Below, piece by piece: positions 1-5,482 of a stretch of 6,636 nt of DNA. The translations under genes were made by a program, and so were the position numbers. Below the pieces are notes generated by a model. The model saw only the letters and a list, made by a program, of their open reading frames with translations. It searched no databases and was not told the origin of the DNA. The DNA comes from Alcaligenaceae bacterium (GTDB taxonomy: Bacteria > Pseudomonadota > Gammaproteobacteria > Burkholderiales > Burkholderiaceae_B): positions 1 to 6,636 of the forward strand of contig JAAZGT010000317.1 of assembly GCA_012511095.1 (NCBI GenBank), in the 5' to 3' direction. Every line of letters starts with the position of its first letter. The first letter of the stretch is position 1.

Positions 1-4
1 CACC

Positions 5-13
5 TGTGGATAA
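5..13 (-). promoter_or_regulatory. DnaA box, perfect consensus (reverse strand)
   Basis: TGTGGATAA on the plus strand reads TTATCCACA on the minus strand, an exact match to the high-affinity DnaA box. It stands alone at the window edge, so other boxes may lie further left. It faces the box at 159-167. Confidence 0.7.
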
Positions 14-158
14 CTGGTGCGATAGATCCGACTAAGACTCACTTTATGTAGAGCAACAAAAATACTCCACTTTAGCTACCGATCTTAAATACAGCCTTTT
101 CCTGATAAAAAATCACCTCAAGTTATTGTATTTAATACTAATATCTGAGTTATCCCAC

Positions 159-167
159 TTATCCACA
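159..167 (+). promoter_or_regulatory. DnaA box, perfect consensus
   Basis: TTATCCACA is an exact DnaA box. A degenerate copy, TTATCCCAC, directly precedes it at 150-158 and is too weak to call by itself. The site lies 53 nt from the 3' end of the aminotransferase gene, so it is not explained by coding constraint. Confidence 0.75.
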
Positions 168-219
168 GAGCATAACAATAATACAAGGTATTTATATCTA
201 TTAATATATTTACCACTAG

Positions 220-1410
220 CTAAATTTTCTGCAAAAGCTCAATAGCTTTTTCTAAGGTTTGATCACTTTTAGCAAAGCAAAAACGTAAAATTTGATTATT
301 TGCATCTTTATCACTAGGTTTTTGATAAAAAGCTGAAACTGGAATTAAGCTAACCCCTACTTCTTTGGTTAATTTAATGGCAAAACTCTCTTCTAAGTCA
401 TTAGAAATAGCGCTGTAATCAGCCAATAAGAAAAAAGTACCTTCACTAGCTATGGGTTTAAATCTAGTTTTTTTAAGACCATTTAAAAGTAAATTGTGTT
501 TTTTCTCATAAAAATCAGAGAGTTCTAGGTAATGAGAAGGTTCTTTCATAAACTCAGCTAAGGCATATTGCAATGGTGTAGGCACCGAAAACACCGTAAA
601 TTGGTGAATTTTTCTAAATTCAGTCGTTAAAGCAGCAGGTGTAATGCAATAGCCAATTTTCCAGCCTGTGTTGTGATATGTTTTGCCAAAGGATGAAATA
701 GCAAAAGTCTTCGTTCTTAATTCCGGATGTCCTAAAAAGCTTAGAAAAGGTTTTCCTTGGAAAACAATGTGTTCATAAACCTCATCTGCAATCAAGAAAA
801 TATTTCTATTACGTGTAATCTCGGCCAAGGTATCTAAATCGTCTTGTTTTAAAGTAATACCTGTTGGGTTATGCGGAAAATTAAGAATAATCAGTTTGGT
901 TTTGTCATTAATGGCATCTTTTAGTTGCTGCCAGTTCATGCTGTAAGACGGGTTTTGCTCATTTGGTTTATTTAATTGGACATAAACTGGCGTACCACCC
1001 GCTAATTTGATGCAAGGCACATATGAGTCATAGTTAGGTTCAATCACAATAACTTCGTCACCTGGGTGTACCACAGCCTGAATTGCGACCATTAAAGCCT
1101 CAGTCGCACCGCTAGTAACCGTAATTTCTGTGTTTTCATCCACATTTGCACCGTAAAGCGTTTTTACCTTATCGGCTATTTGCTGTCTTAAAGCTGGAAT
1201 ACCTGTCATTGGTGCATATTGGTTATGCCCCGACCTCATGGCTTCATTAACTAATGTTAATAACTTTTCGTCAGGATTAAACTCTGGGAATCCTTGGCCA
1301 AGATTAATCGCATTATGTTCAATGGCTAATTGACTCATAACGGTGAAAATTGTCGTTCCAACATCAGGAAGCTTAGATTTAACTTCTAAAGCCTGATTTA
1401 TAGCTGTCAT
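220..1410 (-). CDS. Methionine aminotransferase-like PLP enzyme (YbdL family, class I/II aminotransferase)
   Basis: A 396-residue cytosolic fold-type I PLP aminotransferase, full length for the family. Visible signatures: N-terminal INLGQGFPEF (35-44), QYAPMTG (64-70), the cofactor phosphate-binding TSGATEA (99-105), NFPHNPTG (177-184; Asn181 contacts PLP), IADEVYEH (207-214; Asp209 pairs with the pyridine nitrogen), SSFGKTYHNTGWKIGY (239-254; Lys243 is the predicted Schiff-base lysine), and ILRFCFAK (374-381; Arg376 predicted to bind the substrate carboxylate). The remembered E. coli YbdL sequence matches along its whole length, especially SSFGKTYH(M/N)TGWK, which favours methionine-preferring transamination (methionine to 4-methylthio-2-oxobutanoate, as in methionine salvage) over aspartate or LL-DAP aminotransferase or kynurenine aminotransferase; exact substrate is inferred. 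The ATG start is supported by AAGAGGG at 1415-1421 on the minus strand, 4 nt upstream. It is transcribed divergently from mnmG, away from the putative origin, and seems monocistronic in this window. Confidence 0.9.
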   Translation of the reverse strand: MTAINQALEVKSKLPDVGTTIFTVMSQLAIEHNAINLGQGFPEFNPDEKLLTLVNEAMRSGHNQYAPMTGIPALRQQIADKVKTLYGANVDENTEITVTSGATEALMVAIQAVVHPGDEVIVIEPNYDSYVPCIKLAGGTPVYVQLNKPNEQNPSYSMNWQQLKDAINDKTKLIILNFPHNPTGITLKQDDLDTLAEITRNRNIFLIADEVYEHIVFQGKPFLSFLGHPELRTKTFAISSFGKTYHNTGWKIGYCITPAALTTEFRKIHQFTVFSVPTPLQYALAEFMKEPSHYLELSDFYEKKHNLLLNGLKKTRFKPIASEGTFFLLADYSAISNDLEESFAIKLTKEVGVSLIPVSAFYQKPSDKDANNQILRFCFAKSDQTLEKAIELLQKI

Positions 1411-1428
1411 ACTGCCCTCTTATTCAAT

Positions 1429-1437
1429 TTATCCACA
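1429..1437 (+). promoter_or_regulatory. DnaA box, perfect consensus
   Basis: TTATCCACA, exact match. It lies 18 nt upstream of the aminotransferase start codon, within that gene's 5' region, so bound DnaA could also affect its transcription. Confidence 0.85.
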
Positions 1438-1503
1438 AAAGTGATATTGTTTATACAATTAATCAACAATAATTAAATAGCTATAATACATAGACTTAGG
1501 GCT

Positions 1504-1512
1504 TTATACACA
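1504..1512 (+). promoter_or_regulatory. DnaA box (TTATACACA variant)
   Basis: TTATACACA matches the general box TTATNCACA. A second, one-mismatch copy, TTATACCCA, follows 2 nt later at 1515-1523 in the same orientation, making a closely spaced pair. Confidence 0.8.
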
Positions 1513-1558
1513 GCTTATACCCATTTTCCCCAGTTAAATACCAAAGTTATTCAGAAAG

Positions 1559-1567
1559 TTATCCACA
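1559..1567 (+). promoter_or_regulatory. DnaA box, perfect consensus
   Basis: TTATCCACA, exact match, preceded 3 nt upstream by the one-mismatch TTATTCAGA at 1547-1555. Same orientation as the rest of the row. Confidence 0.85.
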
Positions 1568-1605
1568 AGCTGTCCATATAATTCTAGTTGTGAAAGAAAA
1601 TACTT

Positions 1606-1614
1606 TTATCCACG
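1606..1614 (+). promoter_or_regulatory. DnaA box, one mismatch (TTATCCACG)
   Basis: TTATCCACG differs from consensus only in the last base and continues the same-strand row. It is the box nearest to the first parS site (1623) and to the AT-rich DNA on the right. Confidence 0.6.
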
Positions 1615-1622
1615 TTATTGAA

Positions 1623-1638
1623 TGTTCCACGAGGAACA
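1623..1638. promoter_or_regulatory. parS-like ParB-binding site 1
   Basis: TGTTCCACGAGGAACA is a 16-bp near-palindrome with perfectly matching outer arms TGTTCC/GGAACA. It resembles the chromosomal parS consensus TGTTNCACGTGAAACA. The central CG is kept but CGTG became CGAG. It lies 8 bp after the last DnaA box. The expected partner ParB is encoded at 5483-6517. Confidence 0.82.
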
Positions 1639-1659
1639 TTTTTTATAGATATTTATTTG

Positions 1660-1675
1660 TGTTTCACGTGGAACA
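1660..1675. promoter_or_regulatory. parS-like ParB-binding site 2
   Basis: TGTTTCACGTGGAACA carries the canonical CACGTG core. One arm is the classical TGTTTC, the other GGAACA, so it mixes the two arm types seen at the other sites. Its start is 37 bp from the start of site 1. Confidence 0.88.
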
Positions 1676-1713
1676 GCATTAATTAAATTTTGTAAATGTT
1701 GTTTTGATGTTTA

Positions 1714-1722
1714 TGCTAAAAT
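1714..1722 (+). promoter_or_regulatory. Possible extended -10 promoter for mnmG
   Basis: TGCTAAAAT has the form of an extended -10 element (TGN plus TAAAAT, 5 of 6 to TATAAT). No -35 hexamer with normal spacing is evident; TTGTAA at 1690-1695 is 21 bp away. If used, the leader of mnmG would be about 235 nt, crossing the AT-rich part of the origin and parS site 3. AT-rich DNA gives many chance -10 matches, so this is tentative. Confidence 0.3.
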
Positions 1723-1850
1723 AATACGATCTATAAGTTGTTTTTCTATATAACAAATTATTTGAACCTTCTTGAAAGTAATCATTCAAACATAAGACTA
1801 AGAATCTCTTCTTTAAATAAAATATCTAAAAAACATCGAAGCTATATAAG

Positions 1851-1866
1851 TGTTCCACATGGAACA
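1851..1866. promoter_or_regulatory. parS-like ParB-binding site 3
   Basis: TGTTCCACATGGAACA is a 16-bp palindrome with arms TGTTCCA/TGGAACA; the core is CACATG instead of CACGTG. The arms are the same as in site 1. It lies 99 bp upstream of the mnmG start codon and directly follows a -10-like TATAAG at 1845-1850. Confidence 0.83.
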
Positions 1867-1965
1867 TTTCTCAAGTCTAATTAAATGTTTGTTATTTAAG
1901 CTAGTAACGCATTGTCTATATATACGCGTCACCAAATATTAATTATTTAATTTTTATTGAATACC

Positions 1966-3873
1966 ATGGATTTTCCGAATACATTTGACGTTATTGTTGT
2001 TGGTGGTGGTCATGCAGGAACTGAAGCAGCTTTAGCTTCAGCACGCATGGGCAGTAAAACCTTATTGATAACGCATAACATTGAGACCTTAGGTCAGCTA
2101 TCATGTAATCCCTCAATTGGAGGAATTGGCAAAGGGCATCTAATTAAAGAAGTTGATGCGCTTGGCGGAGCGATGGCGCACGCAATTGATAAATCGGGTA
2201 TTCAATTTAGAATTCTGAATAGTTCTAAAGGTCCAGCTGTAAGAGCAACTAGAGCTCAGGCAGATAGAGTGCTTTATAAAAATGCCATTCGTTATATGCT
2301 AGAAAACCAAGAGAATTTATTTCTTTTCCAACAAGGTGTGGATGACCTATTAATGGAAGGGGATAAAGTAATTGGTGCTGTGACACAAATTGGTCTTAAA
2401 TTTTATGCACCAGTTGTGATTTTGACTGCAGGTACTTTCCTAAACGGAAAAATTCACGTTGGTTTAGATAACTATTCGGGTGGTAGAGCAGGGGATCCAC
2501 CATCGGTTAGTCTTGCGCATCGCTTAAAAGAAATGAATTTGCCACAAGGGCGTTTAAAAACAGGTACGCCACCTCGTTTAGATGCGAGAACCATTGACTT
2601 CACGAATTTGGTGGAACAACCTGGTGATATGGACCCGATACCGACATTTTCTTATTTAGGTCGTACAGAGGAGCCACCTCGTCAAATTTCATGCTGGATT
2701 ACCCAGACTAATGAAAAAACACACGATATCATTCGTAGTGGTTTTGATCGTTCGCCGATGTTTACTGGAATCATTGATGGGGTAGGACCGCGTTATTGTC
2801 CATCTGTTGAAGATAAGATTAATCGTTTTGCCGATAAAGAGTCGCATCAGATTTATTTAGAGCCTGAGGGTTTATATACTCATGAGATTTATCCTAACGG
2901 TATTTCAACGAGCTTGCCCTTTGATATTCAATTTAAATTAGTACGTAGTATTAAGGGATTAGAAAACGCACATATTCTACGTCCTGGTTATGCTATTGAG
3001 TATGACTACTATGATCCGCGTGAATTAAAAGCAAGCTTAGAAAGTAAACATATCAAAGGTTTATTCTTTGCAGGTCAAATTAATGGTACGACAGGTTACG
3101 AAGAGGCTGCAGCTCAAGGTTTATTAGCAGGAATTAATGCTAATTTACTATTACAAGGTAAAGATAGCTGGACTCCTCGTCGTGACGAAGCTTATTTAGG
3201 CGTATTAGTAGATGATTTAATTACGCGTGGTGTGACAGAGCCCTATCGTATGTTTACTTCGCGTGCAGAATATCGTCTCAGTTTACGTGAAGATAATGCT
3301 GATTTCCGTTTAACAGAAATTGGTTATCAATTAGGCGTGGTTCCACAAGAGCGTATGGATGCTTTTGATGCGAAGCGTAATAATGTTCAAAAAGAGATTA
3401 AACGTTTAAATTCAATTCGTATTCATGGTGATACCTATGATAAAGAGGAGGCCGCCAAAGTATTAGGCCGTGCCCCTGAAAAATCGTATGTATTAGCTGA
3501 ATTATTAAAACGACCTAATGTTGATTACAAATCGTTGATGTCTTTACAAACAAAAGAGGGCGAGAGTTTTACGACGGATGAGCAATTAACACCTAATGAA
3601 GTAGAACAGGTCGAAATTCAGATCAAATATGCTGGTTATATTGATAGACAGCAAGAAGAGGTCAAAAGACAACAGCAATTTGAAAGTATGAAGATACCTG
3701 CTGATTTTGATTATGATGCGATTAGTAATTTATCAATTGAAGCTAAATCATTTTTGAATCAGCATCGACCTGAAACAATTGGTCAGGCTTCGCGTATTGC
3801 TGGTATTACACCTGCAGCGATTTCGTTACTACTTATTCATGTTAAGCGAGCTCAAAGCAGTCTAAAAGCTTAA
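1966..3873 (+). CDS. mnmG: tRNA uridine-5-carboxymethylaminomethyl modification enzyme MnmG (GidA)
   Basis: A 635-residue FAD-dependent cytosolic protein, normal for the family. With MnmE it installs (carboxymethyl)aminomethyl at C5 of the wobble uridine U34 in certain tRNAs, using FAD, NADH and methylene-tetrahydrofolate. Visible signatures: N-terminal dinucleotide-binding VVGGGHAGTEAA (11-22), SCNPSIGGIGKGH (46-58, conserved Cys47), GPRYCPSVEDK with Cys278 (the counterpart of the catalytic Cys277 of E. coli), RPGYAIEYDYYDP (339-351), FAGQINGTTGYEEA (368-381), and the C-terminal KYAGYIDRQ (554-562) and RPETIGQASRI (601-611), the C-terminal region being used for MnmE and tRNA contact. I chose ATG 1966 because MDFPxxFDVIVVGGGHAG aligns with family N-termini; TTG at 1957 would only add three residues. 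No good Shine-Dalgarno precedes either start. First gene rightward of the putative origin; a strong hairpin follows it, so it is probably transcribed separately from rsmG. Confidence 0.97.
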   Translation: MDFPNTFDVIVVGGGHAGTEAALASARMGSKTLLITHNIETLGQLSCNPSIGGIGKGHLIKEVDALGGAMAHAIDKSGIQFRILNSSKGPAVRATRAQADRVLYKNAIRYMLENQENLFLFQQGVDDLLMEGDKVIGAVTQIGLKFYAPVVILTAGTFLNGKIHVGLDNYSGGRAGDPPSVSLAHRLKEMNLPQGRLKTGTPPRLDARTIDFTNLVEQPGDMDPIPTFSYLGRTEEPPRQISCWITQTNEKTHDIIRSGFDRSPMFTGIIDGVGPRYCPSVEDKINRFADKESHQIYLEPEGLYTHEIYPNGISTSLPFDIQFKLVRSIKGLENAHILRPGYAIEYDYYDPRELKASLESKHIKGLFFAGQINGTTGYEEAAAQGLLAGINANLLLQGKDSWTPRRDEAYLGVLVDDLITRGVTEPYRMFTSRAEYRLSLREDNADFRLTEIGYQLGVVPQERMDAFDAKRNNVQKEIKRLNSIRIHGDTYDKEEAAKVLGRAPEKSYVLAELLKRPNVDYKSLMSLQTKEGESFTTDEQLTPNEVEQVEIQIKYAGYIDRQQEEVKRQQQFESMKIPADFDYDAISNLSIEAKSFLNQHRPETIGQASRIAGITPAAISLLLIHVKRAQSSLKA

Positions 3874-3895
3874 TCATTAATCATTTGTCTATATT

Positions 3896-3947
3896 AAATA
3901 GCTTCTAAAACAAGATTAGCTTCTTAGTTTTAGAAGCTATTTGTTTT
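3896..3947 (+). terminator. Hairpin terminator after mnmG
   Basis: A perfect 16-bp inverted repeat (3896-3911 with 3927-3942) encloses a 15-nt loop and is followed by the T-rich TTTGTTTT. It begins 22 nt after the mnmG stop codon. The loop contains a second copy of TAGCTTCT (3917-3924, also at 3899-3906), so the 3' arm could instead form a shorter 8-bp stem with a 7-nt loop. The T-tract is interrupted by G and the stem is AT-rich, so efficiency may be moderate. Confidence 0.7.
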
Positions 3948-3953
3948 GACGGG

Positions 3954-3959
3954 TATAAT
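3954..3959 (+). promoter_or_regulatory. Putative -10 box of the rsmG-parA-parB operon, overlapping parS
   Basis: TATAAT is a perfect -10 hexamer 44 nt upstream of the rsmG start, just after the mnmG terminator. No good -35 is found at 16-18 bp; the TTGAC at 3946-3950 is far too close to act as its partner. Transcription would start around 3966, inside parS site 4, so ParB bound there would be expected to affect it. Confidence 0.45.
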
Positions 3960-3974
3960 GTTTCACGTGAAACA
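3959..3974. promoter_or_regulatory. parS site 4, perfect canonical palindrome
   Basis: TGTTTCACGTGAAACA is a complete 16-bp palindrome and the exact chromosomal parS consensus known from Bacillus and many other bacteria. It lies about 2.1 kb right of site 3, in the gap between mnmG and rsmG, and shares its first base with a -10 hexamer. It is the best of the four sites in this window. Confidence 0.95.
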
Positions 3975-4003
3975 ATGCTGAAAATAGCAAAATAAGGATT
4001 TTT

Positions 4004-4657
4004 ATGACCAGTTTTGATGTGCGATTAATTCAAGCAGCAGAGCAGATGGGTTTATCGCTTGATGACAAACAAAGACAGGCTATTTTGGTCTATCTTGAGC
4101 TTATACAAAAATGGAATAAAACGTATAATATCACTGCCATTAAAGAGGCTGAACAAATATTAATTCAACATATATTTGATAGCTTATCTGTTGTTGCACC
4201 CTTAAAGGATAAAATCAATCCAAACGATGAAGCCATCGTTTTGGATGTAGGTTCTGGTGGTGGTCTACCTGGCGTCATTATTGCTATTTGTTGTCCTCAA
4301 TGGATAGTGACATGTATTGATGCTGTAGAAAAAAAGACGAGTTTTATTACCATGGTAGCGGGTCGTCTTGGTCTTAAAAATTTGCGTTCCAAGCATTGCA
4401 GAATTGAAGACTATGAGTCAGATATAGCAGACTTAGTAGTTTCCAGAGCCTTTGCCTCATTAAGTGATTTCGCTAATTGGTCAGGTCATACTCTTAAACA
4501 GTCTGGTCATTTAGCTGCAATGAAAGGTCATTATCTTGAAGATGAGGTGCAAGAGCTAGAAGCTACCAGTGAATGGCAGGTCAAATCTTGGCAAACACTA
4601 AAAGTAGTAGATATGGATGCAGAGCGTTGTTTAATTTGGATGAGTAGAAAGGGTTAA
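4004..4657 (+). CDS. rsmG: 16S rRNA (guanine-527-N7)-methyltransferase RsmG (GidB)
   Basis: A 217-residue cytosolic SAM-dependent methyltransferase, normal length for the family, which makes m7G527 in the 530 loop of 16S rRNA; loss in other bacteria gives low-level streptomycin resistance. Visible signatures: KWNKTYNITAI (36-46), QHIFDSLSV (55-63), SAM-binding motif I LDVGSGGGLPG (80-90), IDAVEKKTSF (105-114; Asp106 is placed to bind the SAM ribose) and VVSRAFASL (145-153). The ATG start is set by TAAGGA at 3993-3998, 5 nt upstream. The stop codon lies 1 nt before the parA start, so the two are probably translationally coupled in a rsmG-parA-parB operon. No sign of truncation or missing motif. 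Confidence 0.96.
   Translation: MTSFDVRLIQAAEQMGLSLDDKQRQAILVYLELIQKWNKTYNITAIKEAEQILIQHIFDSLSVVAPLKDKINPNDEAIVLDVGSGGGLPGVIIAICCPQWIVTCIDAVEKKTSFITMVAGRLGLKNLRSKHCRIEDYESDIADLVVSRAFASLSDFANWSGHTLKQSGHLAAMKGHYLEDEVQELEATSEWQVKSWQTLKVVDMDAERCLIWMSRKG
4647..4653 (+). promoter_or_regulatory. Ribosome binding site that supports the GTG start of parA
   Basis: GAAAGGG lies inside the last codons of rsmG, 5 nt before GTG 4659. It favours this start over TTG at 4668, which would shorten the protein by three residues. The layout suggests that ribosomes finishing rsmG can re-initiate on parA. Confidence 0.55.
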
Positions 4658-4658
4658 G

Positions 4659-5441
4659 GTGGTTAAATTGCCAAAGGTATTTTGTGTAGCAAATCAAAAG
4701 GGTGGTGTTGGTAAGACAACCACAGCAGTCAACCTTGCTGCTGGTATTGCAGCATCTAAGAAAAAAGTTCTTTTAATCGATTTGGACCCGCAAGGTAATG
4801 CAACCATGGGTTCTGGCGTCGATAAAAACGACTTAGAAGCTAATATCTATCATGCCTTAATCGGTCAAGTTGGTATTAATGACATTCTAGTTAGCTCTGA
4901 AACTGCTGGTTACGATGTATTGCCTAGTAACAGAGAGCTTGCTGGTGCTGATATTGATCTTATGGAGTTAGAGGATAGGGAGTATCGACTTAAAAATGCC
5001 CTACAAGAGTTAGAAAAAGACTACGACTTCGTTTTAATTGATTGTCCACCGACTTTATCACTACTTACTATTAACGCTTTAGCCTCAGCTAATGGCGTAA
5101 TTATTCCCATGCAATGTGAGTACTTTGCATTAGAGGGTTTATCAGATTTAGTTAATACGGTAAAGCGTGTTTATCAAAACATTAATCCAGAATTAGAGAT
5201 TACAGGTCTTTTACGTGTAATGTACGATCCACGCATGACATTACAACAACAAGTATCGGAGCAATTAGAGGAATACTTTGGTGATAAGGTTTTTAAGACA
5301 GTCATTCCACGTAATGTTCGCTTAGCTGAGGCACCTAGTTATGGTATGCCCGGTATTCAGTACGATAAGTCATCGCGTGGTGCTAAAGCTTATGTACAAT
5401 TTGCCAAAGAGATTTTAAAAATTAGTAAGACTAAAAAATAA
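4659..5441 (+). CDS. parA: Chromosome partitioning ATPase ParA (Soj type)
   Basis: A 260-residue ATPase of the MinD/ParA family. It binds the nucleoid without sequence specificity in its ATP form and is released by ParB-stimulated hydrolysis, moving ParB-parS complexes and hence new origins apart. Visible signatures: deviant Walker A KGGVGKTT (14-21) with signature Lys14 and P-loop Lys19, Walker A' LIDLDPQGNAT (39-49), Walker B VLIDCPP (125-131), and the conserved PRNVRLAEAPS (217-227). There is no N-terminal helix-turn-helix extension, so it is the short chromosomal Soj type, not the plasmid P1/F type that represses its own operon. GTG start, 1 nt after rsmG. The stop codon lies within an A/T-only inverted repeat (5435-5456) before parB. 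Full length and intact. Confidence 0.97.
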   Translation: MVKLPKVFCVANQKGGVGKTTTAVNLAAGIAASKKKVLLIDLDPQGNATMGSGVDKNDLEANIYHALIGQVGINDILVSSETAGYDVLPSNRELAGADIDLMELEDREYRLKNALQELEKDYDFVLIDCPPTLSLLTINALASANGVIIPMQCEYFALEGLSDLVNTVKRVYQNINPELEITGLLRVMYDPRMTLQQQVSEQLEEYFGDKVFKTVIPRNVRLAEAPSYGMPGIQYDKSSRGAKAYVQFAKEILKISKTKK

Positions 5442-5456
5442 TAAAAATATTATTTT
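5435..5456. repeat. A/T-only inverted repeat at the parA-parB junction
   Basis: AAAATAATA (5435-5443) and TATTATTTT (5448-5456) are perfectly complementary around an AAAA loop. The left arm includes the parA stop codon. An all-A/U 9-bp stem is weak in RNA, and the repeat may be no more than a product of AT-rich composition. The full 41-nt gap to parB shows no Shine-Dalgarno-like purine block with G. Confidence 0.4.
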
Positions 5457-5482
5457 AAAATTAAACTATCAATAGAAAAAAT

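Larger units (their letters stand above)
1..219. other. Non-coding region left of the aminotransferase gene, with two DnaA boxes
   Basis: No convincing coding region is present; the frame open from the window edge ends after 16 codons at 49-51. The stretch is AT-rich, more so towards its right end, and carries two perfect 9-mer DnaA boxes in opposite orientation (5-13 and 159-167). It lies downstream of the leftward aminotransferase gene, yet I see no strong GC-rich hairpin plus T-tract that would end that transcript; the only candidate is a weak 4-bp stem at 103-115. The region may be the edge of a larger origin-associated intergenic region that continues beyond the window, but that is inference. 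Confidence 0.6.
1411..1965. other. Candidate chromosomal replication origin (oriC) with partition sites
   Basis: A 555-bp AT-rich gap between divergent genes. Its left part (1429-1614) has a row of plus-strand DnaA boxes: TTATCCACA at 1429 and 1559, TTATACACA at 1504, TTATCCACG at 1606, plus weaker TTATACCCA at 1515 and TTATTCAGA at 1547. To the right follows very AT-rich DNA (about 1676-1850) suited to be the unwinding element, including GATCTATAAGTTG at 1728-1740, which loosely recalls the E. coli 13-mers. Three parS palindromes lie at 1623, 1660 and 1851. Location next to gidA/mnmG and parAB, and divergent transcription from the gap, are classic for bacterial origins. The exact melting site and the start points are not deducible from sequence alone. 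Confidence 0.78.

Noticed and set aside
1..51. Short frame open from the left window edge
   Set aside because: Only 16 codons before a stop, no recognisable protein tail, and it contains a perfect DnaA box, which fits non-coding origin DNA better.
103..115. TGAT-A5-ATCA as terminator of the aminotransferase gene
   Set aside because: A 4-bp AT-rich stem is too weak, and it is over 100 nt past the stop codon.
150..158. TTATCCCAC as an additional DnaA box
   Set aside because: It differs from the consensus at several 3' positions that matter for DnaA binding; mentioned only as a degenerate neighbour of the true box at 159.
1957..1965. TTG start three codons upstream of mnmG ATG
   Set aside because: Family members begin at the MDFP-type methionine, and no ribosome site favours the TTG.
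2611..2618. GTGGAACA, a parS half site within mnmG (also GGTTCCAC at 3339-3346)
   Set aside because: Only one arm is present in each case, the opposite arm does not match, and both lie in conserved coding sequence.
3946..3951. TTGACG as a -35 box for rsmG
   Set aside because: It ends 2 bp before the TATAAT hexamer; a functional -35 needs about 16-18 bp spacing.
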